This document shows positions 26,425-36,760 of a stretch of DNA of 64,000 nucleotides, piece after piece. Made by a program: the position numbers and the translations under genes. Origin of the DNA: Yoonia maritima (GTDB taxonomy: Bacteria > Pseudomonadota > Alphaproteobacteria > Rhodobacterales > Rhodobacteraceae); assembly GCF_002933395.1 (NCBI RefSeq), contig NZ_CM009490.1:151372-215371 (forward strand). The letters run 5' to 3'. The notes under the pieces were generated by a model, which worked only from the letters and a program-made list of their open reading frames with translations, did no database searches and was not told the origin of the DNA. Every line of letters begins with the position of its first letter. Positions within the stretch are counted from its first letter, which is position 1.

Positions 26425-29400
26425 CTAGTCCAACATTGTCTGGGGGCATGCAAATTCGGCAATCGCAGGAAGCCGGAACGGGTTATTCACACTTCCTGCG
26501 GTTACGCGAAACGCTACCTGACGGTTATCAACCGTGAAAGCTGCATCAAATTCGTTGTCCGAAACGGTGGAAATACGGGCCAAGTCAAACAGACGGAAGG
26601 GGGACCATTCACCCCCGGTACTCAGCGCGTCTTCGCGATTTCCAGGCAGGATGGTGATACGCGACGTTGACGCGGAATCGCCCGGCCATGCAAGCGATCG
26701 TTTTTCCGCGCGGTCTAAGCCATGTACCGAATTTCCACCGCCAATTTCTACGAGCGCAATGCGAGAATTTGGGTCAAGCGACAGCAGATCAAAGGTGACA
26801 TTCACACGCGGTTTGGTTTCCCCACTTGGGAAAAATGCGGTCCGAATTGCAGCCGCGCGTTGGAACTGTTGCAACGCGACCGAACTTTCTCCAGATGTTC
26901 CCAGCCCCCCGTTCCACGTCCATGGATCTGTCGAGACATTAACAAAACTAGCAAGATTTTGATCGAAGAAAGTCTGAAATAGTCCCGCTGGGCCAAACAT
27001 ACGCGTAAAGTCATTCAACGTGACTTCGGCCACTCCTTGGGGATGAAAAGGATAGCGCCCTGTCACCGCACGACGACATTCAATTGCACCTTCTGCCGCC
27101 CATAGCTGAGACACCTGACGACGCGCGCGGTTCATTGCGGTGCCCGCCAAATCCGTCGCAAAGCCAACGGTCCACGCATCGACCGGTGCAGGCAAGGTCC
27201 GCCCTACGGTCACGAGTTGCTGCACCGCCACATTTAACTGACTATCTGCCGCAAACACTTCGGTTGCGCGCGCGTCTGTCGCGCTAACGCGGCCTAACTG
27301 TTGTGCAATGTCATCCAAAAGCGGGGCAATTTGATCGCCATCTTCTTCGTTTTCTGCATTTGCTAATGATCGGCGCAGTTGACGAAATGGATCAGGCGCG
27401 GCCAACGGGTCAAACGCAAGATCACTCGCGCGGACCAAAGACGTCATTGGTGCATCGCTCTGGCCAAGAGCACCTGTCAAATTGGTTGCCGTGGATATTT
27501 CGCTGGCTAATCGACCAATCGGATCAGCCTGCGACGCCAGCAACGCCACCAAGTCCGATGCATCTGCCAAACCGTTTGGAGGCGTAATTTTCAGGTCGGA
27601 CACCAGCGCGCGCCACTCCCCTTCGAATTCGGTCCAGTACAGTTGAACTGCGTCGCGCGTAATATCGCTGACGCTGGTGATACGCGGGGCGTTTGGGCCA
27701 CGCACCCAGTCTTCGTTCGAAGCGATTTCAGCCAGTGTTCCGACGAATGGCAAGACAACTGTGTGATAACCTTCGCGCGTATAAAGCCCTGCGATGCCAT
27801 CCCCAATAGGAACACCTGATGATCGTACAAATGCCGATGACCCAGCCGGACCAAGCGCAACAGCAGGTGACCAAACACCTAAATCACGCGCGGTTTTGCG
27901 GGTCGCAAGCAGATCCAACGTACGCTGTGCGGGGCTGCGATTGGCGATAATTTCACGCGTGTCAGAAACAAGCGCATCATCGATGGCCATCACAGGCAAT
28001 TCACCAATTTCGAGCATGGCACTCATGTGGCGCATCAATTCGGTGCGTGTTCTTGATCGGCCTGAACCGGGGTAAATATCTGCAAAAATTGTCTCGGCTT
28101 GGGCAAGTAACGCATCCGGGTCAATTGGCCCTAGACCCGCCAGTGACAAGTAATGTTTGAGCGTCTCAAAGGCGTCAGCTTCACTTAGGTCCGGCGTTTT
28201 CAACCGATCCTGAAGGGCAACCATATAGCGCGGCATCAGATACGCACCAAGCGCCTCGGCGTAAACTTCGCTATGGCGTGCCACGATACGGCGTTCTTGT
28301 CCTAACCCCATACCAACCCGCCAAATTGGGGCGTCATCTGCCTGCATATCGAAAGAGGCGGGAGCCTGTTTGATCAAGTTAAGCGCTGGTAGAACGCGCA
28401 AAAAATCAGGGTCTGCAACGGCAGTAACGGGGATGTTTACAGCACGATCATCGTATTGCGCCAGCACGTTTTCGGCCTGAACAAGCGCCCGAGAATTGAA
28501 CATATAGGACCCAATCCATGATCCCGCGAGCAAAACGGCACCCACGCCGACAACACCATATGCAATACCCGTTGCAATACGTTTACGCCGACTAGACCGG
28601 CGATCACGTGACACCAAAGCGGCTTCGCCCAAAATCACATTGCCAAACAATCGATTTACGAAAAAGCTACGGTTCATGGAACGGGCAGGTGCGACTGCAT
28701 TGCGTTGCGCATCTATTTCTTGGGTCGCAGATGCAAAATAGACGCCTCGGATCATCGGCTCGGCGACGTTTGCATTCCCCGAGGCGAGCTCTTCAATAAT
28801 TTCACGTAAGCTATCGTGCAATGCGGCGACTTGGGCCGGAAAACGAAAGATTGCGCCACGCCGCGCGATGTCGGTTTCCTGTTGTAAGCGTTCCAAAAGC
28901 AAACCAGCTAGGCGATCTTGAAGCGCGCGAAACTCGCGGCTGAATATTTCAGGCAACGTTCCGGGTGTGGTCGTTTCCCAATCAAACGTCATGCCCCAAA
29001 CCTGTTCGCGCGACTGACCGCCAAGCTCTTCGAAAAACTGCGAAAACCCGTTCAGTTTGTCAGCTTTTGTTAGGACAACATAAACCGGAATACGTGCACC
29101 CAGTGTTTCATCAATTTCTGACAACCGTTGACGGATAGCACGGGTTTCGCGCAACCGCTCGTCTGGGTCCTGCATCAGCAAGTCAGTTAAAGACAATGTA
29201 AGGATGATGCCATTGATCGGTTGCGCGCGACGGTGTTTGCGCAACATTGCAAGAAACCCTAAAAACCCTTTGTGGTCGCGTTCACGTTGGCTGTCTTGCG
29301 TGGTGTAGCGGCCCGCAGTGTCGATCAAAATCGCCCGATCCGTGAACCACCAATTGCAGTTGCGCGTACCGCCGACGCCCTGCACAGGTTCGGCACCCAT

Positions 29401-29895
29401 CGCATCCCCCAAAGGAAACTTTAGCCCTGAATTGGTCAGCAGCGTGGTCTTACCAGCACCCGGCGGACCCATCATCAGGTACCATGGAAATTCGTAAGCA
29501 TACCCCATGCGGCGGCGCGCGACCTTGCGCATCAATACCATCGCCGCCTGCAGGCGCGTTTGCAGCTGGGCGATATCTTCGCGGGTTTCAGATGCTGCAC
29601 GTTCTTCTTCGGTTTGTACCGCATCATCTTCTAGCGCTTTGTCGGCGCGGCGGTTACGAAACCACGATACAAGCGTCCAAACCAGCCAGATGAATAAAAC
29701 CACACCGATAGCGGTCAGACGTTGCCCTACTGTCGTCAGCGGGGCGAAGTCGCCAATCGCCAGCTTTGGGCCGAAAATCCAGATCACGGCACAGATTGCG
29801 CCGACCCAGATCAAGGATAGAAAACGCCGCCCCAAAACGCTGGTGTAGCTGTCCAGCGTCGAACGCAAATTGGTCCACATGCCAAGAGGATTCAT
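26425..29895 (-). CDS. tssM: type VI secretion inner-membrane protein TssM (IcmF)
   Basis: A 1156-residue IcmF-type protein, usual length. Two membrane segments near residues 24-42 and 60-79 precede a cytoplasmic NTPase domain with Walker A GPPGAGKTT (143-151); a third membrane segment lies near 445-465, followed by a large periplasmic region. It forms the membrane complex with TssL that spans the envelope and anchors the sheath baseplate. The gene overlaps tssL by four bases. Having an intact Walker A suggests ATP binding, as in Agrobacterium TssM. Confidence 0.97.
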   Translation of the reverse strand: MNPLGMWTNLRSTLDSYTSVLGRRFLSLIWVGAICAVIWIFGPKLAIGDFAPLTTVGQRLTAIGVVLFIWLVWTLVSWFRNRRADKALEDDAVQTEEERAASETREDIAQLQTRLQAAMVLMRKVARRRMGYAYEFPWYLMMGPPGAGKTTLLTNSGLKFPLGDAMGAEPVQGVGGTRNCNWWFTDRAILIDTAGRYTTQDSQRERDHKGFLGFLAMLRKHRRAQPINGIILTLSLTDLLMQDPDERLRETRAIRQRLSEIDETLGARIPVYVVLTKADKLNGFSQFFEELGGQSREQVWGMTFDWETTTPGTLPEIFSREFRALQDRLAGLLLERLQQETDIARRGAIFRFPAQVAALHDSLREIIEELASGNANVAEPMIRGVYFASATQEIDAQRNAVAPARSMNRSFFVNRLFGNVILGEAALVSRDRRSSRRKRIATGIAYGVVGVGAVLLAGSWIGSYMFNSRALVQAENVLAQYDDRAVNIPVTAVADPDFLRVLPALNLIKQAPASFDMQADDAPIWRVGMGLGQERRIVARHSEVYAEALGAYLMPRYMVALQDRLKTPDLSEADAFETLKHYLSLAGLGPIDPDALLAQAETIFADIYPGSGRSRTRTELMRHMSAMLEIGELPVMAIDDALVSDTREIIANRSPAQRTLDLLATRKTARDLGVWSPAVALGPAGSSAFVRSSGVPIGDGIAGLYTREGYHTVVLPFVGTLAEIASNEDWVRGPNAPRITSVSDITRDAVQLYWTEFEGEWRALVSDLKITPPNGLADASDLVALLASQADPIGRLASEISTATNLTGALGQSDAPMTSLVRASDLAFDPLAAPDPFRQLRRSLANAENEEDGDQIAPLLDDIAQQLGRVSATDARATEVFAADSQLNVAVQQLVTVGRTLPAPVDAWTVGFATDLAGTAMNRARRQVSQLWAAEGAIECRRAVTGRYPFHPQGVAEVTLNDFTRMFGPAGLFQTFFDQNLASFVNVSTDPWTWNGGLGTSGESSVALQQFQRAAAIRTAFFPSGETKPRVNVTFDLLSLDPNSRIALVEIGGGNSVHGLDRAEKRSLAWPGDSASTSRITILPGNREDALSTGGEWSPFRLFDLARISTVSDNEFDAAFTVDNRQVAFRVTAGSVNNPFRLPAIAEFACPQTMLD

Positions 29896-31376
29896 GGTTG
29901 CGTCTCCGGTGTGTTGGTTTGTGGATCAGCGGAAAAATCGTCCGCGTCGCCTTGGCTGAACAAAGATGGTGGTACAGCTTGGCCAGCCCCCCGCACGATA
30001 ATTTCTGTACGGCGGTTTGCTTCGCGACCTTGGGCTGTATCATTATCGCCGATTGGCCGGGTGTCTGCCTCGCCGCGGACCTCGATCCGGTCGCTTCCGA
30101 TATAGCTAGCCAAAATATCGCGCACTGCGCTTGCGCGGGCGTTAGACAAATGAAAGTTCGATGGAAATGGGGCTGAACGGATTGGTTGGTTATCGGTGTG
30201 ACCCAGAACAGTCACGTCAAAATTCTCGGCCGTTAGGGCTTGTCCAATCCGATCAAAAATAGGCAGCGATTCATCGTTGATCCGAGCTCCACCAACGTCA
30301 AATGTTCCATTGTTTTTCACACGTACAAGCACTGCATCGCCATTGCGAAACACCCGAACAAGGCCTTCGTCGATCTCAGGTTGAAGGAATGACAGAAAAA
30401 TTTCGATAGGCGGAATTGTTGGCGCGACAGGTGTAGGGATAGGATCAGGCGTCGGCACGACAATCGCTGGTTCAACGGGCGGGGGGGCTTCTTTGACAGG
30501 TTCTGGAATGAATAATGTTGGCGTGCCATTCGGCGGCAGCGTCGCCATACGTGCCAGCGTTGTATCAGACGCGCGTCCCAACAACACCGAAAACACCAAA
30601 AACAGCAGCGCCAACGCAAGCACAAGCAAGCCAGTGATTAGCCAGAATCGCACGTCAGATCGCAAAGGCGCGTGTGCGGCTTCTTCACCACGCCAATTAG
30701 GTGACAAATCGCGGTCAACAGCGCCGAATTGACCGCGGAGCACCCGGTAAAGACTGTCACGCGTGTGGGCTAATTCCATTCCACCACGGGCGGACACCCG
30801 CGTACGTCCCTCGAACCCAAGCGACAGGCATAGGTAAATCAGCAACAAAAGATCCCGGTTCGCACCCGCGTTTGTTTGAAAATGCGCAAGCAATTCAAAA
30901 ACTTTATCACCGCCGGTCACATCATGATGGAAGGTCGAAACCAATCCTTCGACAGCCCAGCCTTCGCCCCACGGGCGGTTGCGGATTACATCGTCAAGTG
31001 TGGCACACACAACGTAGTGGGCCGCGCGTGCCTGTTCAGGTGAAATTCCATCAGCGCTTAGTTTGGTTTCATAGGCTTTGACCGCGCGAATTGTATCACG
31101 CCGCAGCTCTGTCATTTCGGGGGCTGCTTCGCGTTCACGCAAGGCATGCGCAAGATTTAGCAGCGGTGACGCCTCTGCCACCATCAATGGGACATCATCC
31201 CCGTCAATGCGAAAACCGCTAAGGATATCAGGTACAGATAGCGCAGAAACCGTTTTTAGCTCGGGTACTGGCTCGAGACTGGTTTCGACAACAAACGGAT
31301 CATGGCGGCGTTTCCCCGGTGTGGGCAAAACGATGCGGCCAGGTTCAGTGTTGGAAGGATCCTTAGGGGGTTTCAC
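29892..31376 (-). CDS. tssL: type VI secretion protein TssL (DotU) with C-terminal OmpA domain
   Basis: A 494-residue TssL. The N-terminal DotU/IcmH domain (to about residue 215) is followed by one membrane helix (around 248-272), a proline-rich linker and a C-terminal OmpA/MotB-like peptidoglycan-binding domain (GHTDNQPI, LSNARASAVRDIL, NRRTEII). Such extended TssL proteins anchor the complex to the cell wall. The GTG at 31376 is preferred because it overlaps the tssK stop as GTGA; an upstream TTG at 31391 is less likely. No TssJ lipoprotein gene is seen, so this domain may be the main envelope anchor. Confidence 0.95.
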   Translation of the reverse strand: MKPPKDPSNTEPGRIVLPTPGKRRHDPFVVETSLEPVPELKTVSALSVPDILSGFRIDGDDVPLMVAEASPLLNLAHALREREAAPEMTELRRDTIRAVKAYETKLSADGISPEQARAAHYVVCATLDDVIRNRPWGEGWAVEGLVSTFHHDVTGGDKVFELLAHFQTNAGANRDLLLLIYLCLSLGFEGRTRVSARGGMELAHTRDSLYRVLRGQFGAVDRDLSPNWRGEEAAHAPLRSDVRFWLITGLLVLALALLFLVFSVLLGRASDTTLARMATLPPNGTPTLFIPEPVKEAPPPVEPAIVVPTPDPIPTPVAPTIPPIEIFLSFLQPEIDEGLVRVFRNGDAVLVRVKNNGTFDVGGARINDESLPIFDRIGQALTAENFDVTVLGHTDNQPIRSAPFPSNFHLSNARASAVRDILASYIGSDRIEVRGEADTRPIGDNDTAQGREANRRTEIIVRGAGQAVPPSLFSQGDADDFSADPQTNTPETQP

Positions 31377-32710
31377 GCGCGAATTCCCCAAAGTTCAAGT
31401 TCAAGACCCGGAAAATCTGATGAAAAGTGCAGCGCTATCGTGCCGGATGCAACAATTTCGCGCCACATCTCGCCTGTGGTATCCAGTTCAAAATAGGTGT
31501 TGCCACTGCGAAACGGCAACTGGCGCGGGGCGACGGGCATTGGGCGCACATCAACGCCGGGCAAGGCCACATTGACCAATTCTGAAATACGTTCGACGGG
31601 CCCAACTTTGATTTGATTTGGCAACAGACGACGCAGTTTTTCGGCTGTAATGCTCGAACGGACAGCCAATACCAAACCAGCGTCTGTCTTAAGGCCAGAA
31701 TCCGAAATCATCCCAACACGGACACCATGGCGGCGTTCCTCAAGCGGAATAAGAACCGCGCTTTGATCCAAGACTGCCGACAAAGCGCGCCGCAACTCTG
31801 TCATGACCGGAACAAATGTCGCCGCAGGGTCAGCATGGCGATATTCGGGTAACTCTGCAGGCAAGCGGGATGTTGCGGTAAAGGTCGCCAGCTCTCCAGC
31901 AAGCGAAATCAAGGCGCGATAGGCCGTTTCAGGATGAATTTGTGCCGCCTGCGCCGCTAAATGGGCAATTGTTGGCGTGGTCCGGTTCAATGCCTGTAGC
32001 ATTAAATAGTCGCCAAGTTCTGCTGACCCCCGCAAAGACGGATCACCAGTTCGCCGTGCAATCGCTTCGGATCGGTGGCGCAGTAACCCAAGTAATTCAT
32101 TCAAAAATCCGCTTAAATGTGGCGAGGCACCGACATTCATAACCGGTGGTATCATCTCATCGTCAAGAACAACCGCGAGGTCGGATCGCACTTCAATCAC
32201 GTGCGCCAGCTTAATCGTTTCCAATCCGGCAAGTTCTTCGTTGCTATGACGCAACCCAAGATCCATGCGCCCGATTTCGATGGCCGCGTTGAACGACGTG
32301 TCGGCATTGGCATCATCAGCATCAAGGTCTTCGCGCGTCATGCGTACCCCCGTGGCACCGCCCGCTGGGGCGAACTCGGCGGCACCGGGGCGCAGCATCG
32401 GCAGCGTAAGGTGAATGTCTAAATCCGACATTCCTTCGGTTAGCTTTATCGGTGCGGGAAGATCACACTGATCAGGTGCGGAAAACGGTGTCCCGTCTGG
32501 TAGAATCCCTTTGATCGACGAAAGACCAAACCGCCCAATCCCCAATGCCGCTTTGTCGATAGACATTTCAAGAATGCCCCAAGGATAAGGTGCCAAGGGG
32601 CGCGTTGCGTCGCGCACCAACTGATCAGTCCAACGATCAGACTGCTGAAAGTGCTGCACCCTAAGGAACATACCTTCTGTCCAGGCAACGCGGTTCCGGA
32701 TTTTTGCCAT
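31373..32710 (-). CDS. tssK: type VI secretion baseplate protein TssK
   Basis: A 445-residue TssK (ImpJ/VasE). The N-terminus KIRNRVAWTEGMFLRVQHFQQ is the family hallmark, and PLAPYPWGI and the central MLRPGAAEF region fit. TssK joins the TssEFG wedge to the TssLM membrane complex. It starts at an ATG overlapping the fha stop by one base. Nothing unusual was seen. Confidence 0.96.
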   Translation of the reverse strand: MAKIRNRVAWTEGMFLRVQHFQQSDRWTDQLVRDATRPLAPYPWGILEMSIDKAALGIGRFGLSSIKGILPDGTPFSAPDQCDLPAPIKLTEGMSDLDIHLTLPMLRPGAAEFAPAGGATGVRMTREDLDADDANADTSFNAAIEIGRMDLGLRHSNEELAGLETIKLAHVIEVRSDLAVVLDDEMIPPVMNVGASPHLSGFLNELLGLLRHRSEAIARRTGDPSLRGSAELGDYLMLQALNRTTPTIAHLAAQAAQIHPETAYRALISLAGELATFTATSRLPAELPEYRHADPAATFVPVMTELRRALSAVLDQSAVLIPLEERRHGVRVGMISDSGLKTDAGLVLAVRSSITAEKLRRLLPNQIKVGPVERISELVNVALPGVDVRPMPVAPRQLPFRSGNTYFELDTTGEMWREIVASGTIALHFSSDFPGLELELWGIRA

Positions 32711-33966
32711 CAGATATCTTCCCGTGTGTCTTCGATGTTGGCCGCAAGTGTTTCGCGCAAAGTGCCGAGGTTCAGCGGTGAATTGTCTTCTGTCCAGCGC
32801 CGCATGTTTTCATCCCACGCGGCGGCCTTTGGGCGTAAACGTTCCGACATCGCGCTTTTGCTGGCGACGGCGGCGCGAATATTGTCTGGATCAAGCCTAT
32901 CGCGTGCGTGTGTGATGGTCGCTAGTAGGGTCTCAAAAACCGCGGTTTGTCGGGCCAAAGTGGCGTCAATCCGCCGTGATAGCCCAAGGCAGATGTCGCC
33001 TTGTAAATCTGACAAGATTGCGCCCGGATCCATTGTAACTTGATCGCGCGCTTGCGCCGTTTGGGGCGTTACATCAAAATCGTTCAATATGCGATTAAGG
33101 TTGCGTTCCATCTCGGCTAGCCCGGCCAAGGTAGCGGCAAGCGCCGTACCCGCATTTGCAAGTTGAATTTCGTCAGGCGCGTCGACTTCGCCGTCATAAA
33201 GACCTGCAGCTTCGCGCAGAATACGCGCGTCAGGTTGAGATTGTACTGGATCTGGCCTGTGATCCGTTTGGTTCATGTTTACCGATTGGCGGTTGGGCGC
33301 GCCCTGTTCCGCCCGATTTGCCGTATCGCTTGCAGGCACGTTCCAGTCATCTGGAAGCATCTTATGCGATGTATCGAAAGGATCGGAAGTGTTCGCCCCA
33401 AACGGGTTTGTGAAAGCGGGATTAGGAACCAAGGGATCAGACGCAGAAGAGTCCCCACCATACGCCCCCAAACGGTCCCAATCGGGACGGCTGCGGTTCG
33501 GCGCGGCGGTAAAGCTGTCTAACCATTCCTCACCAGTACGCCCCGGCAATGGGCCAGAGGCCGCGTCGCCACCGGGACTAACGTCTGATAAGATTGCACT
33601 GATTGTTGGCTGAGTTGTATCACGATAGGCATCCGCACCCCCCGAAAGATTGGGCATTACATCTGCCTGTGCGATATGCGCCGTCAATAAATGCGGACCA
33701 ATTTCGATTTCTGCACCTTGATGAAGCGGCAGTTCTGCACCTACATTGAGAGACTGACCATTGACGCTGACATGGCCAAAACCTTCGATCAAAAATTGAT
33801 CGTTGTCACTGCGCACAAAGGCGTCGCCTTGCATGGCGCTAAGCTCTGCGGTCAAGCGCCAAGTGTTGCCCGCGCCGGTCCCAATTGAAAACTGGGTAGT
33901 CCCATCAATCACCCGTGATGTTCCCGCCGCATGACCCGAGCGCAACGTTAAAGTAAGCGTTTTCAT
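32710..33966 (-). CDS. type VI secretion FHA-domain protein (Fha/ImpI, TagH) with degenerate FHA
   Basis: A 418-residue protein in the position of impI/fha. Residues about 1-100 have the shape of an FHA beta-sandwich ending in VSVNGQ. The residues that bind phosphothreonine are not conserved: the G-R after beta-3 reads G-T, and the S-x-x-H motif reads S-A-M-Q, so phosphopeptide binding is doubtful. The middle is low-complexity and rich in Asp, Pro and Ser; the C-terminal third (about 270-418) is predicted helical and resembles the TagH C-terminus. In Agrobacterium, Fha is bound after TssL phosphorylation by PpkA; that pathway may not work here. Confidence 0.85.
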   Translation of the reverse strand: MKTLTLTLRSGHAAGTSRVIDGTTQFSIGTGAGNTWRLTAELSAMQGDAFVRSDNDQFLIEGFGHVSVNGQSLNVGAELPLHQGAEIEIGPHLLTAHIAQADVMPNLSGGADAYRDTTQPTISAILSDVSPGGDAASGPLPGRTGEEWLDSFTAAPNRSRPDWDRLGAYGGDSSASDPLVPNPAFTNPFGANTSDPFDTSHKMLPDDWNVPASDTANRAEQGAPNRQSVNMNQTDHRPDPVQSQPDARILREAAGLYDGEVDAPDEIQLANAGTALAATLAGLAEMERNLNRILNDFDVTPQTAQARDQVTMDPGAILSDLQGDICLGLSRRIDATLARQTAVFETLLATITHARDRLDPDNIRAAVASKSAMSERLRPKAAAWDENMRRWTEDNSPLNLGTLRETLAANIEDTREDI

Positions 33967-34976
33967 ACTTTGCCCCCCAGTGATGTTGTACTGTGCCGGG
34001 GTGATGACCCAATAACTGCATCACCACTGTGATCCATAACCGGCGCACTGCGCGCCCAAGAGTTCCAGCCCAAACGCGGTGCTGGTCCATCACCACCAAG
34101 CTGAGTTTCAGGTACATCCCGACGGTCGAGTATGATTTGAATGTCGTAGTCTAACACCGGTCCGACATAGAATTTGACCAAACGGCGTAATCGATCAAGC
34201 CGAGGCTGCCCTTCTTCGAGGGTGACAAAATCCGCATAGCGGACCGGGCCGATCACCAGTCGCACCTGACCTGCCCTGTCGGGCACTTGGGTGCCCGCAC
34301 CGGATGTAATGCCCAATTGTGTGCTGCCATCCATGCGTGATTGTTCGGCAAGAGGCAGCATGCGCCAGCGTAAATGGAACTGCTCTATCTTCACGGGTAG
34401 TCCGGTTTCTGCGCCTACCAACGCGCTCAGGCCTTCTGCGCTTCGGGTTTGTTGGGCAAACAGCCCGGCATAACGCAATATTTCATCGCCGGGCAGGGGG
34501 GATAGGTCTGTAATCTTAGCTGTACCAAGCCCCAACATGCTTCGCATCATCGTGAGGATACGCGGCGCGGCCTGGTCGCTAAACGACCATTGCAGCTGTC
34601 TGGCAACATCGTATTTTTCGACTGTCGCAACAAACAGATGTGTCAGCCGATCCGTAAACGCATCGACAAACGCAGCAAGACCACCGGCACGCCTGCGCCG
34701 ATCACGGGCAGCTATTTCATTGTAGACTGGCGGCAAAGGGGACAGCGGCCCGAATAACCCAACAATACTAGTGTCCAAAACGACAGCTTGGTCCGTCTCG
34801 GTGGCACTACTGATTGCAGCATGTGACAGGCGGCGTTCAGGGGCTGATACGATAACCAATGCACGCTCGCTTTGCTTTGCCGCGCGCTGTGCTACGCGGA
34901 TACCGGTTGCGGCATCAAAGACCTTTGGGTTGGTCACAAGCGCGTGGATATCGCTGGTTGTTGTGTGTCCCGTCAT
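33963..34976 (-). CDS. tssG: type VI secretion baseplate protein TssG
   Basis: A 337-residue TssG (ImpH/VasB). The segments FGPLSPLPPVYNEI, FVDAFTDRLTHLF and the C-terminal LGWNSW match the family. The open frame extends to 35012, but the ATG at 34976 overlaps the tssF stop as ATGA and is the likely start. TssG forms the wedge of the contractile baseplate with TssF and TssE. It overlaps the fha gene by four bases, continuing the fully coupled operon. Confidence 0.95.
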   Translation of the reverse strand: MTGHTTTSDIHALVTNPKVFDAATGIRVAQRAAKQSERALVIVSAPERRLSHAAISSATETDQAVVLDTSIVGLFGPLSPLPPVYNEIAARDRRRRAGGLAAFVDAFTDRLTHLFVATVEKYDVARQLQWSFSDQAAPRILTMMRSMLGLGTAKITDLSPLPGDEILRYAGLFAQQTRSAEGLSALVGAETGLPVKIEQFHLRWRMLPLAEQSRMDGSTQLGITSGAGTQVPDRAGQVRLVIGPVRYADFVTLEEGQPRLDRLRRLVKFYVGPVLDYDIQIILDRRDVPETQLGGDGPAPRLGWNSWARSAPVMDHSGDAVIGSSPRHSTTSLGGKV

Positions 34977-36760
34977 ACCAGCGCCCGATCCCCTGAACGC
35001 GCTGGAAAACAAGCGAGATCATCAGTGCGTCCTCTTAGCCGAAGTGTGAGACGGGTAAATGTATTTAGCGTGACGTATGCCCCCAAAAATCTGTCCAAAA
35101 CCGCGCCAAACAGATGCGCCGCCCCATCGCCAATTTGATCGGGGTCAAAGGTGATCGTCACATCAACGCCGCTAACCATAACCGCCTGAATACGCGCAAT
35201 ACCGGGCGATGTCGTGACATCGACAATGGCGTCGATCATCTGGGATGTTTCACGGCTATCACCGGGATCATACAAACGTAGGATCGCACGCAGTGCCGCT
35301 GCACCATCTGTCTCTAGCGACAGATGATTAAGCGACATATGTGAAATCAACTGCCAAACACGATCAGGGTCCACATTACTACGTGGTGATAGCGTGATGG
35401 GGCGCAATGCAGTGACGCGGGTGACAATGTCCAGCGGCGCAGACAGCTTCAAATGTGGTTGCCCGCCTCCGAACGGAAGAGCACGGGGTAGGTCGCCATT
35501 GGTCGCAATGATATCGATGGCCGCCGTGCTTTTGGGGCGCGCCACGGGATCAGTGCGATGATCCACGAATGATATTGATGTCGCGCCGGGGCGCGTGTCG
35601 CCATTGGAACCATGACGCACAAGTTGATAGTAAATCCCACCTGCAGATTTGTTTGTTAACCGGTGAAAGAACGATTCAGCCGTTTGCGTTGCGCCGCCGT
35701 CATCTGCCAATGTAACATCGGTAATCGAATGAACTTGCCGTGTTTTGGGTCGCCTCGCATCGGCAAGCAGTGGCCACGTACTGCGTGTCCCGTCAAGCAC
35801 GACAGGTTCCGTACGCGACGCAAATAAATTAACGACTGGGGTTGCGCCCAGCTTGACTGCGCCAAGATCGATCCGCCGTTCCATATCGCCGGGTGCACGG
35901 TCCAAATACACATAAACATCAAGTCTATCGCGTTGGATTGGACCCCTCTGTGATGTCCCGACATCAATATCAACAAAAAGAAACTTTTCTGGCAGGGCAA
36001 AGTATTCGGACAGTAACCGGTAACCCGGAAAAGACCGTTCTGGCGCAGGAAGTGCTGCTTCATCAGCGGTAAACCCCGTCGCACGCACTGCGGATTTGGG
36101 TAAAATACGCGGTGCGGTATCGCTGGAATGATCCGCAATAGCGACGCCCAAACAATGTTGTGTAAGCAGATGATAAAGATCATTCGCCTGCCGCCCACTG
36201 CCCAAATACAGCCGCAGTGTCGTCAGCCCAAGATCCACGATCTTTGCCTTACCCAGCGGCGCAAGTGTCAGCGCAAGACATCCCATTGGGTTACCATTGG
36301 GGAATGCGGGTGCCTCGATTGGGCGGTTCATCAAAGATACTTTGGTGATTTCTATCGGAGCAATCGCAACGTCCTGCGTTGTGCGAAACCGGCAGGTATC
36401 GCCTTCGATTGGGGCAGATTCAATTTCGGTACCACGTGGCACATATCGTATTTCCTGCGCGCCCGGGTCAGACGTGAAGTCGACAATCGTCATCGCGGGA
36501 AGCGGTGCCAGAAAATGCGGGTACAGCGTTTCAAGCAACCCTTCGCTAAGTTCCGGAAACCCATCATCCAGCTTTTGGCGAAGGCGGGCCGCGGTATAGG
36601 CGAAACTTTGGATCAGACGTTCAACGTGAGGGTCATCGCTGGTTTCCGGCGCAAGGCGCAAACGGCCTGCAATTTTAGGAAAGGCGTCAGCAAAGCGCGT
36701 GGCACGATTGCGCAACGCATCCAATTCATCCGTGTAGTGTTTCAGGAACCGATTAGCCAC
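34973..36760 (-). CDS. tssF: type VI secretion baseplate protein TssF
   Basis: About 595 residues, typical TssF (ImpG/VasA). The N-terminus FLKHYTDELDALRNRATRFA and RLIQSFAYTAARLRQKLDDG are strongly conserved family segments. The preferred start is the GTG at 36760, which overlaps the tssE stop by 8 bp and gives the usual short N-terminus; another GTG at 36772 is possible. It is the principal wedge component of the baseplate. The gene is followed by tssG with ATGA overlap. Confidence 0.94.
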   Translation of the reverse strand: MANRFLKHYTDELDALRNRATRFADAFPKIAGRLRLAPETSDDPHVERLIQSFAYTAARLRQKLDDGFPELSEGLLETLYPHFLAPLPAMTIVDFTSDPGAQEIRYVPRGTEIESAPIEGDTCRFRTTQDVAIAPIEITKVSLMNRPIEAPAFPNGNPMGCLALTLAPLGKAKIVDLGLTTLRLYLGSGRQANDLYHLLTQHCLGVAIADHSSDTAPRILPKSAVRATGFTADEAALPAPERSFPGYRLLSEYFALPEKFLFVDIDVGTSQRGPIQRDRLDVYVYLDRAPGDMERRIDLGAVKLGATPVVNLFASRTEPVVLDGTRSTWPLLADARRPKTRQVHSITDVTLADDGGATQTAESFFHRLTNKSAGGIYYQLVRHGSNGDTRPGATSISFVDHRTDPVARPKSTAAIDIIATNGDLPRALPFGGGQPHLKLSAPLDIVTRVTALRPITLSPRSNVDPDRVWQLISHMSLNHLSLETDGAAALRAILRLYDPGDSRETSQMIDAIVDVTTSPGIARIQAVMVSGVDVTITFDPDQIGDGAAHLFGAVLDRFLGAYVTLNTFTRLTLRLRGRTDDLACFPARSGDRALV

